A DNA stretch of 64,000 nucleotides. It comes from Herminiimonas sp. Its GTDB lineage: Bacteria; Pseudomonadota; Gammaproteobacteria; Burkholderiales; Burkholderiaceae_D. Position 1 is the stretch's first letter. Every line of letters begins with the position of its first letter. Where the stretch lies: the NCBI GenBank assembly GCA_028292665.1, contig JAQGLW010000195.1, positions 1-64,000 on the forward strand, given 5' to 3'. A program made the position numbers and the translations under genes. Below the pieces are notes generated by a model. That model was not told where the DNA came from, did not search any database, and saw nothing but the letters and a program-made list of their open reading frames with translations. Positions 8,292-16,357 of this stretch are shown one piece after another.

Positions 8292-9089
8292 ATGATGAAC
8301 GCCACACCATCCAAGCGCATGCCGGCAATTTTTTTCGGCCACGGCAGTCCGATGAATGCCCTGGAGGAAAATCGGTATACCGCCGTCTGGCAGCAATTGG
8401 GCGCATCGATGCCGCGGCCGAAAGCGATTCTGGCGGTTTCCGCGCACTGGACCACGCGCGGCACGGCCGTCACTGCCATGGCTGCCCCCAGAACGATTCA
8501 CGATTTCGGCGGCTTTCCGCAGACGCTGTTCGATCTGCAATATCCGGCGCCGGGCGATCCTGCGCTGGCGGCGCGCGTGCGCGATCTGCTGGCGCCGGTC
8601 GATGTCCAGATGGACCATTCATGGGGTCTCGATCATGGCACCTGGTCGGTATTGATCAAGGCGTTTCCGCATGCGGACGTGCCGGTGATCCAGTTAAGCA
8701 TCGATGGCACGCAATCCAATGCTCACTACCATGAGCTCGGCCGCAAGCTCGCGGTGCTGCGCGATGCAGGCATTCTGATTATCGGCACCGGCGATGTCGT
8801 GCATAACCTGCGGATGATGACCCGAGGCAATGGTCCGGCACCGGACTGGGCAGTGCGTTTCAACGACAAGGTACGCGACTGCCTGATCCGGAACGAGATC
8901 GAGCAGCTGATCGATTACCCGCAATGGGGCCGCGATGCCGAACTGGCAGTGCCGACGCCGGAGCATTTCTCGCCGTTGCTGTATATCGTCGGGACCAAGC
9001 GGAATGACGAAGCAATCTCGATTGCCGTCGACGGCATCGAAGCCGGCGCAATCAGCATGTTGACAGCGGTGGTCGGCGCCATTGATTAA
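8292..9089 (+). CDS. ygiD: DODA-type extradiol aromatic ring-opening dioxygenase (YgiD-like)
   Basis: A 265-residue class III extradiol dioxygenase (LigB/DODA family). The metal-binding histidines are visible in FFGHGSPMNA, VSAHWTTRG and WGLDHGTW, and the C-terminal half has GTGDVVHNL and TPEHFSPLLY. Plant and bacterial relatives cleave 4,5-DOPA to give betalamic acid precursors; E. coli YgiD has this activity in vitro, but its physiological substrate is unclear. TCAGGAGAAGC precedes two overlapping start codons (8292 and 8295); either fits. Single gene, no obvious partner apart from the divergent O-methyltransferase. Confidence 0.88.
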   Translation: MMNATPSKRMPAIFFGHGSPMNALEENRYTAVWQQLGASMPRPKAILAVSAHWTTRGTAVTAMAAPRTIHDFGGFPQTLFDLQYPAPGDPALAARVRDLLAPVDVQMDHSWGLDHGTWSVLIKAFPHADVPVIQLSIDGTQSNAHYHELGRKLAVLRDAGILIIGTGDVVHNLRMMTRGNGPAPDWAVRFNDKVRDCLIRNEIEQLIDYPQWGRDAELAVPTPEHFSPLLYIVGTKRNDEAISIAVDGIEAGAISMLTAVVGAID

Positions 9090-9552
9090 TTTCGCGTGCT
9101 ATTGACGCACGCTCACTGATGGATGAAATTCATGCGGGCCATGATGAACTCGCATGAAAACCTGAAGTCCAATTTTGCTACTGGTAATCCTAGAGCGCAT
9201 TGTTAACCAGACGCAATTTTCAAGAAATACCGTGGCAGGCGCGCCGGCATTATCTTTACCATCAGCGAAATCGGTATGGCGCTCATTCGATCAACTCACA
9301 GACTTATTTTATGCAATATCACTGGATAGGCAACATACCTGCTTGCTGCATCGGCAGCGTCGCTTCCCGCCATCCAGCAAACGGAATTCTTGCCGGTTAT
9401 TGTCAATCCAGCCGGCGGATAAACGCTACTCCGACTACGTCCCTCGATCCCCAACGCATGCGACCAGTTCATCCGGCTCATTTTCCGGACACCGGAATAA
9501 ACGGCCGTTATCGGACAAGCTGCATGAGAACACGAACCAAGGTCGCATCAGC
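9090..9552 (+). other. 463-bp gap before the response regulator-GGDEF-EAL gene
   Basis: The reading frame of the next gene stays open back to 9175, but these 126 codons resemble no protein and precede a clear receiver-domain start. I see no terminator with a T-run and no convincing promoter. It may be a long leader. Confidence 0.4.
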
Positions 9553-11436
9553 ATGCAAACACAAACCATTCTGATCGTGGACGACACGCCGGCCAATGTA
9601 AAGCTGTTGTCGGCGTATCTGGAACACCATGGCTTTTCGGTGGCCGTCGCTCAGGACGGAGAACAAGGCATGAGGCTCGCGCAGTCGATACAGCCGGACC
9701 TGATTTTGCTGGACGCGATGATGCCGGCCGTGGATGGTTTTGAAACCTGCCGCCGCCTGAAGGCATCCGTGAAAACGAAAGATATTCCGGTCATCTTCAT
9801 GAGCGCGACGAGCGACACCAGCCACAAAGTCGCCGGGTTCAAGGCAGGCGGTGTGGATTATCTGACAAAGCCTTTTCAGATAGAAGAAGTGCTCGCACGG
9901 GTGACGACGCATATGACGCTGCGCGCGCTGCAAAAGCAGCTGGCGGAGCAAAACCTGCAATTGCAACAGCAAATTGCAGTGCGCCGGCAAGTCGAAACAG
10001 AGCTGCAGGATGCCTATGACGGACTGGAAGAACGTGTCGTTCAACGCACTGCCGAACTCGCTCAAGTCAATGCCAGCCTGGAAACGGAAAACATCGAACG
10101 CCAGCAGGCGGAACAGCGTATCCGCTACATGGCGCACTATGATGCATTGACCGGCCTGCCCAACCGCATCCTGCTACAGGATCGCATCGGGCAGGCGATT
10201 GCCTATGCGCACCGCAACATGACGCAGCTGGCGATCCTGTACATCGATCTGGATTACTTTAAACACGTCAACGATTCGCTCGGCCACCAGACCGGGGACC
10301 GCTTGCTGAAAACCGTTGCGCTGCGTTTGCAGCAGTGCCTGCGCGAGGGCGACAGCGTGGCGCGGATAGGAGGGGATGAGTTCGTGCTCAGTCTTCCATT
10401 ACAGGCCGGCAGCAGCGACAGCGCAGTGGTGGCGCAGAAAGTGCTGGATGCACTGGATCTGCTGTTCACCGTCGAGCGCCACGAACTGCATGTGAGCGCC
10501 AGCATCGGCATCAGCGTGTATCCGGACAATGGCACAGACGCAGAAAGCCTGATGCGCGCGGCCGATACGGCGATGTACTACGCCAAGGAAAAAGGGCGCA
10601 GCAATTACCAGTTTTTCACGCCGGCGCTGAACAAGGCGGCGCAACGGCGCCTCGGGCTGGCCAATCGTTTGCGCCGCGCATTGGAGCGCGATGAATTCAT
10701 GCTGCATTATCAGCCGCAGATAGACCTGGAAAGCGGTACGATATTTTCATCCGAAGCATTGCTGCGGCATCGGCAAAGCGGCAGAAAAGTTCCGATTTCC
10801 TGCGGTCCTTTCATTACGGTCGCCGAAGAGACCGGCCTGATAGTGCCGATCGGCGAATGGGTATTGCGGAAAGCATGCCAGCAGCTCAAGTATTGGCACA
10901 ACCTCGGCTATCCCAAACTGCGGATTGCAGTCAACCTGTCGCCGCGCCAGTTCAGCCAGCCGAACTTTCAGAACATGATCAAACAGATTCTCGATGAAGC
11001 CGGATTATCTCCGAACGCACTCGACCTGGAGCTTACCGAGAGCATCCTGCTGCAGCGTAGCGACGACAACATCGCCATGCTCAAGCAGCTGAGCGACATG
11101 GGAATACAATTGTCGATCGACGATTTCGGCACCGGCTATTCCAGCCTCGCATACTTGCAGCGTTTTCCGATTCACGCACTGAAAATCGATCGCTCTTTCG
11201 TCAACGGCATCGGCCGGAACTCAAACGACACCGCGCTGGTCACTGCCATTATCGCAATGGCGCAGAGCCTGCATCTGAAGGTTCTGGCAGAAGGCGTGGA
11301 AACCGCGCAGCAAGTCGGCTTTCTGATGTCGCACGGATGCCTTTCCGCACAAGGCTTTTACTACAGCGAAGCGGTAGCGGCGGAAGACTTTACCGATCTG
11401 CTGCGCAATCAGGATACGCATATCCTCCGCATGTGA
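9553..11436 (+). CDS. Response regulator with GGDEF and EAL domains (c-di-GMP turnover)
   Basis: A 627-residue three-domain regulator. Receiver domain 1-120: acidic pocket VDD at 9-11, phospho-acceptor Asp54 in LLDAMMP, Lys106 in TKPF. A coiled-coil linker follows (about 125-190, rich in Gln and Glu, ending RIRYMAHYDALTGLPNR). The diguanylate cyclase motif GGDEF is intact at 273-277 and the EAL phosphodiesterase domain has SEALLRH, LELTES and DDFGTGYSS, so both active sites could work. Phosphorylation by an unlinked kinase probably tunes c-di-GMP synthesis or breakdown. ATG 9553 is chosen because MQTQTILIVDDTP is a standard receiver start; upstream in-frame sequence is not protein-like. No kinase gene is adjacent. 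Confidence 0.92.
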   Translation: MQTQTILIVDDTPANVKLLSAYLEHHGFSVAVAQDGEQGMRLAQSIQPDLILLDAMMPAVDGFETCRRLKASVKTKDIPVIFMSATSDTSHKVAGFKAGGVDYLTKPFQIEEVLARVTTHMTLRALQKQLAEQNLQLQQQIAVRRQVETELQDAYDGLEERVVQRTAELAQVNASLETENIERQQAEQRIRYMAHYDALTGLPNRILLQDRIGQAIAYAHRNMTQLAILYIDLDYFKHVNDSLGHQTGDRLLKTVALRLQQCLREGDSVARIGGDEFVLSLPLQAGSSDSAVVAQKVLDALDLLFTVERHELHVSASIGISVYPDNGTDAESLMRAADTAMYYAKEKGRSNYQFFTPALNKAAQRRLGLANRLRRALERDEFMLHYQPQIDLESGTIFSSEALLRHRQSGRKVPISCGPFITVAEETGLIVPIGEWVLRKACQQLKYWHNLGYPKLRIAVNLSPRQFSQPNFQNMIKQILDEAGLSPNALDLELTESILLQRSDDNIAMLKQLSDMGIQLSIDDFGTGYSSLAYLQRFPIHALKIDRSFVNGIGRNSNDTALVTAIIAMAQSLHLKVLAEGVETAQQVGFLMSHGCLSAQGFYYSEAVAAEDFTDLLRNQDTHILRM

Positions 11437-11551
11437 AATCCGGCCGGCAGCATCATCCTGCAAAAAGAAGTGGCGAGCGCGAAGAAAGTCCGTGTAAGCT
11501 GACGCTGATCAAATCACGCCGCATCGGCATTCTTTTTGGAGGTTTCCATCG

Positions 11552-12517
11552 ATGCTCATCAATTGCGCCGCCTATCAGGAAGGCAAAAAACTGTGCGATA
11601 TCCCGATTGCGGAAATCAGCGATTACCTCGAGCGTCCCGACTGCTTTGTCTGGGTCGCGCTGAAAGATGCGGAAGAGTCGGAACTCGAGGAGATGCAGGC
11701 CGAATTCAACCTGCATGAACTGGCGGTTGAAGACGCGCGGCACGGCCATCAACGGCCGAAAATCGAGGAATACGGCGATTCGCTGTTCGCGGTGGTGCAT
11801 ACCGTGGAACTGACGGATGGCGCATTGAATGTCGGCGAAGTCGATATCTTCGTCGCCGAGAATTATGTGCTGTCAATCCGCAATCGCAGTCAGCAAGGAT
11901 TCCTGGGCGTGCGTGCGCGCTGCGAGCAGGAGCCCCAACAGCTCAAGAAAGGTTCGGCATTTGTCCTGTACGCGCTGATAGATGCGGTAGTCGACCGCTA
12001 TTTTCCGGTGATCGAAGCGCTGGAAACGGAACTCGAAACCATTGAGGATCAGATTTTCAGCAAGGGTTCGCAACGCGCCAATATCGAACGGCTATATGAA
12101 CTCAAGCGCAAAATGATAACGTTGCGGCATGCGACTGCGCCGCTGATGGAAGCCATCGGAAAGCTTTTCGGCGGCCGGGTGCCGCCGGTCTGCATCGAAA
12201 CGCAGGAATATTTCCGCGATGTGTACGACCATCTCTACCGGATAAACACATCGATCGATGCGATTCGCGACACCATCGGCACCGCGATCCAGGTGAACCT
12301 GTCGATGGTCACCATCGATGAGAGCGAAGTGAACAAGCGACTGGCGGCATGGGCTGCAATTTTTGCGGTTGCCACCGCGTTCGCCGGCATCTGGGGCATG
12401 AATTTCAAGGTGATGCCTGAACTGCAATGGGAATACGGCTATCCGGTCGCTCTCGCCATCATGGGCGGGGTCTGCGCGTTTCTCTACTATCGCTTTAAAA
12501 AGTCGGGTTGGCTGTAA
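11552..12517 (+). CDS. corA: CorA-family magnesium/cobalt transporter
   Basis: A 321-residue CorA-type metal ion channel. The N-terminal alpha/beta cytoplasmic domain (about 1-230) is followed by a long stalk helix and two C-terminal transmembrane segments (about 263-285 and 295-314). The signature GMN lies at the end of the first membrane helix in GIWGMNF, and the following periplasmic loop is acidic (PELQWEYG), as in the pentameric Mg2+ channels. The positively charged C-terminus YRFKKSGWL stays cytoplasmic. TTTGGAGG lies 11 nt before ATG, fixing the start. It converges on the FAD-dependent dehydrogenase gene with only 13 bp between stop codons. The transported ion (Mg2+, Co2+, Ni2+ or Zn2+) cannot be told from sequence. 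Confidence 0.92.
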   Translation: MLINCAAYQEGKKLCDIPIAEISDYLERPDCFVWVALKDAEESELEEMQAEFNLHELAVEDARHGHQRPKIEEYGDSLFAVVHTVELTDGALNVGEVDIFVAENYVLSIRNRSQQGFLGVRARCEQEPQQLKKGSAFVLYALIDAVVDRYFPVIEALETELETIEDQIFSKGSQRANIERLYELKRKMITLRHATAPLMEAIGKLFGGRVPPVCIETQEYFRDVYDHLYRINTSIDAIRDTIGTAIQVNLSMVTIDESEVNKRLAAWAAIFAVATAFAGIWGMNFKVMPELQWEYGYPVALAIMGGVCAFLYYRFKKSGWL

Positions 12518-12536
12518 GCCTGATGAGGAATCAGGC
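12518..12536. terminator. Small hairpin between convergent corA and FAD-dehydrogenase genes
   Basis: GCCTGAT (12518-12524), loop GAGGA and ATCAGGC (12530-12536) form a 7-bp stem that covers the stop codon of the minus-strand gene. There is no T-run, so it is a weak bidirectional terminator at best. Confidence 0.35.
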
Positions 12537-14138
12537 GCCGGTCATGCTCAACGCGACCGCCTCGGCCACCTTGATGCCGTCGACCGCGGCGGACAGGATT
12601 CCGCCCGCATAACCGGCGCCTTCTCCGGCCGGAAACAGCCCGCGCGTATTGAGGCTCTGGAAACGATCGTTGCGCTTGATCCGGATCGGCGAAGAAGTGC
12701 GCGTCTCGACCCCGGTCAGCACCGCATCGTGCATCGCAAAACCCTTGATCTGCTTGTCGAATTCAGGCAGCGCCTCGCGGATGGCTGCAATCGCGTAATC
12801 GGGCAACGAAGAATCAAGCTCGCCCAGATGCACGCCCGGTTTGTACGAAGGCAGCACCGACCCGAATTCGGTCGAACGCCGGTTGGCGATGAAATCGCCG
12901 ACCAGCTGCCCCGGCGCATCGTAGTTTTTGCCTCCCAGTTCGAATGCACGGGACTCCCACTGCCGCTGAAACGCAATGCCGGCCAGCGGATGGCCCGGAT
13001 AATCGGCCGGCGTAATGCCGACCACGATGCCGCTGTTGGCGTTGCGTTCGTTGCGTGAATACTGGCTCATGCCGTTGGTGACGACGCGCTCGGGTTCGGA
13101 GGTCGCCGCCACCACCGTGCCGCCCGGACACATGCAGAAACTGTAGACCGAGCGGCCATTGGTGCAGTGATGCACCAGCTTGTAATCGGCCGCGCCCAGG
13201 ACAGGATTGCCGGCGCTCGGTCCGAAGCGGCAGCGATCGATCAATGACTGCGGATGCTCGATCCGGAAGCCGAGCGAAAACGGTTTGGCCTCGACGTAGA
13301 CGCCGCGGTCGTACAGCATCTGGAATGTATCGCGCGCACTGTGGCCGATTGCCAGCACCACATGATCGGCGGCGATGTATTCGCCGCCGGCGAGCATCAC
13401 GCCGCGCACCTGGCCGTTGTCGATGTCGATGTCGTCGACCTTGCTTTGAAAACGGAATTCGCCGCCGAGCGCTTCGATCGTTGCACGCATATGCTCGACC
13501 ATCTTGACCAGCCGGAACGTGCCGATATGCGGCTTGCTGACATACAGGATTTCCGGCGGCGCATCGGCCTTGACGAATTCCGTCAGCACCTTGCGTCCGT
13601 AATGTTTCGGATCCTTGATCTGGCTATAGAGCTTGCCGTCGGAAAACGTGCCGGCGCCGCCTTCGCCGAACTGCACATTCGATTCCGGGTGAAGTTCTCT
13701 TTTGCGCCACAGGCCGAACGTATCCTTGGTGCGCTCGCGCACGGATTTTCCGCGTTCCAGAATGACCGGACGGAATCCCATCTGCGCCAGAATCAATCCG
13801 GCAAAAATACCGCATGGACCGGTGCCGATCACGACCGGCCGCGCGGCCAGTCCGGCCGGCGCCTGTGCGACGAAACGATAACCGGTGTCCGGCGTCGGAG
13901 ACACATGCCGGTTGCCTCGCAGGCGTTGCAATATCGCTTCTTCATTTTCGGCTTCGACATCGAGCGCATAAATCAGCATGACGGCGCTTTTTTTGCGCGC
14001 ATCATGACTGCGGCGAAAAATCGAATAGCCGATCAATTCATCAGCCGCGATGCCGAGCCGCGCAAGAATGGCGTCTTTGATATCGGCGTCGGGATGATCG
14101 AGCGGGAGTTGAACATCAGTCAATCGCAACATGCGCAC
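12531..14138 (-). CDS. FAD-dependent dehydrogenase (COG2509 type)
   Basis: A 535-residue flavoprotein. About 100 N-terminal residues precede the dinucleotide-binding fold, VIGTGPCGIFAGLILAQMG, as in the COG2509 family of uncharacterised FAD-dependent dehydrogenases. Further family features are the glycine-rich GEGGAGTFSDGKLYSQIKD, LAIGHSARDTF, CMCPGG and the C-terminal FAD-contacting GLFPAGEGAGYAGGILSAAVDG. There is no signal peptide. Substrate and pathway are unknown; relatives are often mis-named after geranylgeranyl reductases or thiazole enzymes. It is transcribed alone, convergent with corA. Confidence 0.82.
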   Translation of the reverse strand: MRMLRLTDVQLPLDHPDADIKDAILARLGIAADELIGYSIFRRSHDARKKSAVMLIYALDVEAENEEAILQRLRGNRHVSPTPDTGYRFVAQAPAGLAARPVVIGTGPCGIFAGLILAQMGFRPVILERGKSVRERTKDTFGLWRKRELHPESNVQFGEGGAGTFSDGKLYSQIKDPKHYGRKVLTEFVKADAPPEILYVSKPHIGTFRLVKMVEHMRATIEALGGEFRFQSKVDDIDIDNGQVRGVMLAGGEYIAADHVVLAIGHSARDTFQMLYDRGVYVEAKPFSLGFRIEHPQSLIDRCRFGPSAGNPVLGAADYKLVHHCTNGRSVYSFCMCPGGTVVAATSEPERVVTNGMSQYSRNERNANSGIVVGITPADYPGHPLAGIAFQRQWESRAFELGGKNYDAPGQLVGDFIANRRSTEFGSVLPSYKPGVHLGELDSSLPDYAIAAIREALPEFDKQIKGFAMHDAVLTGVETRTSSPIRIKRNDRFQSLNTRGLFPAGEGAGYAGGILSAAVDGIKVAEAVALSMTGA

Positions 14139-14542
14139 TATTTCCGGGTAAGGCTGGTAAATGAACCATCCAGTCGATGGAGCGGTTCGGCAGTCAGCAG
14201 GGCTGCTATTTTACCGCACCGCATTTTTATGCGGCTATGCGCCAACGAAGCGTTTGACCGGCATGGTTCGCCCCTCGGCGGGAAAGTTTGCCGAAACGGG
14301 ATAAATTGCCATTACGGTTCTGATCAGCGGCGAAAACGGGGATGCGCTGCCGCCATGACAAGGCAGCGCCGCATGCGGAATCGTGTTGAGCGGTATTGAA
14401 AGACAGGCAGCGGGATAAGCCATCCGGCAAAAGAACATGCCGGCATCGGCGCACCTTGTCTCATGTTAACTGCTGCATCGAGAAAAAGTGCACTCTGCCG
14501 GCGCGGCAACCGCCATACTCCGTTTGAGGCAATAATGCCGGA
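14139..14542 (-). other. 404-bp intergenic stretch
   Basis: Between the FAD dehydrogenase (start at its left) and the PA2169-like gene (stop at its right). It contains a small hairpin CCGCAT-TTTT-ATGCGG at 14219-14234. No coding frame looks like a protein. Confidence 0.4.
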
Positions 14543-15007
14543 TTATCGTGTCAGATTTTTCGCCGTCCTGATTTGTTCGCGCAAACTCTTTACCTGGTCA
14601 TGATTGCGCAGCACGCCGTTGTATTGACGCTCGACAAGGCTTCGGATATTCGGCGGCAAATCCTTTTCAAGCGCTTTGCGGTAACTCGATACCGCAACAT
14701 CTTCTCCCCGTTCGCATTCGCTCAGAATGGCTTCATCATCTTTCCCCGTGATGGCGGATTTGATATCGACCCAGCGGCGGTGCAGCTTGCCGCTGATGCT
14801 GCTGCTTTTTTCCGGATCGCCGCCCAGGGAGCGCACCTGTTCCTGCAACTCGCTTACGGCCATGCTGCAGCCTTGCGCGCGTTCAGCGAACAGCGATTTG
14901 AGTTGCGGATCACTGATATCTTCTGCGCAGGTTCGAAATCCTTCCTCACCGTCCTTGGATGTTTCGATCAAATCGTTCAGGGTTGAAATCACGTCGTCGT
15001 TATCCAT
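14543..15007 (-). CDS. PA2169 family four-helix-bundle protein (DUF2383)
   Basis: A 154-residue acidic, all-helical protein. It matches the PA2169/DUF2383 pattern: DVISTLNDLIETSKDGEEGFRTCAEDI at the N-terminus, then SLGGDPEKSSSISGKLHRRWVDIKSAITG in the middle and YNGVLRNHDQVKSLREQ at the end. The family folds like ferritin or bacterioferritin, but its function is not established; members are often induced by stress or stationary phase. The start follows AAAGGAAAAACC. It is the second gene after a DUF4142 gene on the same strand, 52 bp downstream of that gene's stop, so the two are probably cotranscribed; both families recur in stress-related clusters. Confidence 0.85.
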   Translation of the reverse strand: MDNDDVISTLNDLIETSKDGEEGFRTCAEDISDPQLKSLFAERAQGCSMAVSELQEQVRSLGGDPEKSSSISGKLHRRWVDIKSAITGKDDEAILSECERGEDVAVSSYRKALEKDLPPNIRSLVERQYNGVLRNHDQVKSLREQIRTAKNLTR

Positions 15008-15059
15008 GGTTTTTCCTTTAAGTGAGACTGCAAAAAATCATGTTGCCGCACAGGGAATA

Positions 15060-15767
15060 TCAACCTCCCGAGCCGGCGCGGGCTTGCTTGCCGCCACGCA
15101 TTTGTTCAGCCATGGTCAAATGCTGGTCGACTGTCGGCCGAATCTTGCCGGCGTATGCCTTGAGGTCCGTATCCCCGGCTCGCGTGCTGACACGCTGCAG
15201 CAAACGCTGGGTATCGCGATGATCCTTCACCCCTGCCTGCGCAATGTACTGGCGATCGAACGCGTCGCCGGAAAGCGCGCCAAGTTTTTTCGCAACGGCC
15301 TGATGCTTTGAATCGGGTTGCGCAGGCAGCGACACGCCTTTCGATTGTGCGAGTTGCGTCAGGTCGTCAAGCGCCTTCGTATGGTCGTCAACCATCTTCT
15401 GGGCGAAGGTACGCACCTTTTCATTCTTTGAATTGCTTTGCGCAAGCTTCGCCGTGGCAATTTCAGAAAGATTGGCGTTAGCCAATTCACGCATCAGATT
15501 GCGGTCGGATGCGCTTACTGTGCCGCTGCCGGCGGCGGCCTTGCCTGATCCGGTCGTTGCAGCGGATGAAGTGCCGGCCGCACCGGAAGCGGTTCCGGCC
15601 TGGGCGCTTTTATTCATCAGACCGACGCCCGAACCGGCTTGACTTCGGGAGGCCGCATCTTCCGAAACTGTTTGCGGATGGACGGTCAAGGCACTGATCA
15701 ATATGCCCGCTGCGGCAAGCCCGAACAAAGCGGCCTGGTTATTTCGTTTGAGCACAGGATATGACAT
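15060..15767 (-). CDS. DUF4142 domain-containing exported protein
   Basis: A 235-residue protein with an N-terminal hydrophobic segment (QAALFGLAAAGILISALTV, about 10-28) acting as signal or anchor. A low-complexity Ala/Gly/Ser/Thr linker (about 45-85) follows, then a helical DUF4142 domain: SDRNLMRELANANLSEIATAKLAQSNSKNEKVRTFAQKMVDDHTKALDDL in form, ending in the conserved HLTMAEQMR. DUF4142 domains are ferritin-like bundles found in the periplasm of many proteobacteria; no activity is proven. GGAGAATCCGC precedes ATG 15767. It is the first gene of a probable two-gene unit with the PA2169-like gene. Confidence 0.85.
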   Translation of the reverse strand: MSYPVLKRNNQAALFGLAAAGILISALTVHPQTVSEDAASRSQAGSGVGLMNKSAQAGTASGAAGTSSAATTGSGKAAAGSGTVSASDRNLMRELANANLSEIATAKLAQSNSKNEKVRTFAQKMVDDHTKALDDLTQLAQSKGVSLPAQPDSKHQAVAKKLGALSGDAFDRQYIAQAGVKDHRDTQRLLQRVSTRAGDTDLKAYAGKIRPTVDQHLTMAEQMRGGKQARAGSGG

Positions 15768-16202
15768 GCGGATTCTCCTTCTGCAATATGACGATATGTG
15801 ATGGATCTGCTTGCAATGGATATGGCCGTTTTAAGAAGGCAAAGCGCATGCCAGGCAGCATGCTTCATTTATTTTCTTCAAACAGAATCAGACCGGCGGC
15901 ACAGCGCGGCAAGCGCATGCTGTGCGACCGCGATGAAACAGAAGAATCTACAGGGAGGGCGGAAAAATTTACAGGGAGTTGAACCAGATGCTTGCCCGGA
16001 TTGTTTCAGTCCGGACGCGCGTTCAAGCCATATGTTTGCGTAATGCAATCCGCTTTGCAGCGAGGGCTGCGGATTCAATCGATCATGCACGCGCAACGAA
16101 GTTCGATTGCGGTGCAATGCTGCGTCTTCGAAATCGTTCGCCCGGCGTCAGCAGCGGTTACGGCCTGCCCGGACGCCGTGCCGTGTTTGCGGCTCGCGCA
16201 GA
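15768..16202. other. Intergenic region left of the large palindrome
   Basis: About 435 bp upstream of the DUF4142 gene and downstream of spoVR. It has two copies of TACAGGGAG (near 15950 and 15971) but no protein-like frame and no T-run terminator. Confidence 0.35.
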
Positions 16203-16356
16203 GCGGTTTTCGTATGCGTGTGCGGGTAATGCGGGTTGGTTTGGGGTGCAGGGCAAGGCGCGAGGAGCGCAGTGTGGCGCGCCACACAAGCGATGAGCAA
16301 CGCCGCAATGCGCCCCAAAGCGGCCCGCAGCGCCCATACACGCATACGAAAACCGC
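16203..16356. repeat. 154-bp large palindromic element after spoVR
   Basis: The ends are a perfect 19-bp inverted repeat, GCGGTTTTCGTATGCGTGT at 16203-16221 and its complement at 16338-16356. The centre is a perfect 16-bp palindrome, GTGTGGCGCGCCACAC (16272-16287). Between them the two halves keep further symmetry (for example TTTGGGG on the left and CCCCAAA on the right). The whole looks like one hyphenated palindrome, beginning one base beyond the spoVR stop codon. It could be a small mobile palindromic element, or a 3'-UTR structure. Confidence 0.75.
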
Positions 16357-16357
16357 G

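Noticed and set aside
9175-9552. In-frame extension of the response regulator-GGDEF-EAL protein by 126 residues
   Set aside because: Low-quality sequence and a canonical receiver-domain start at 9553.
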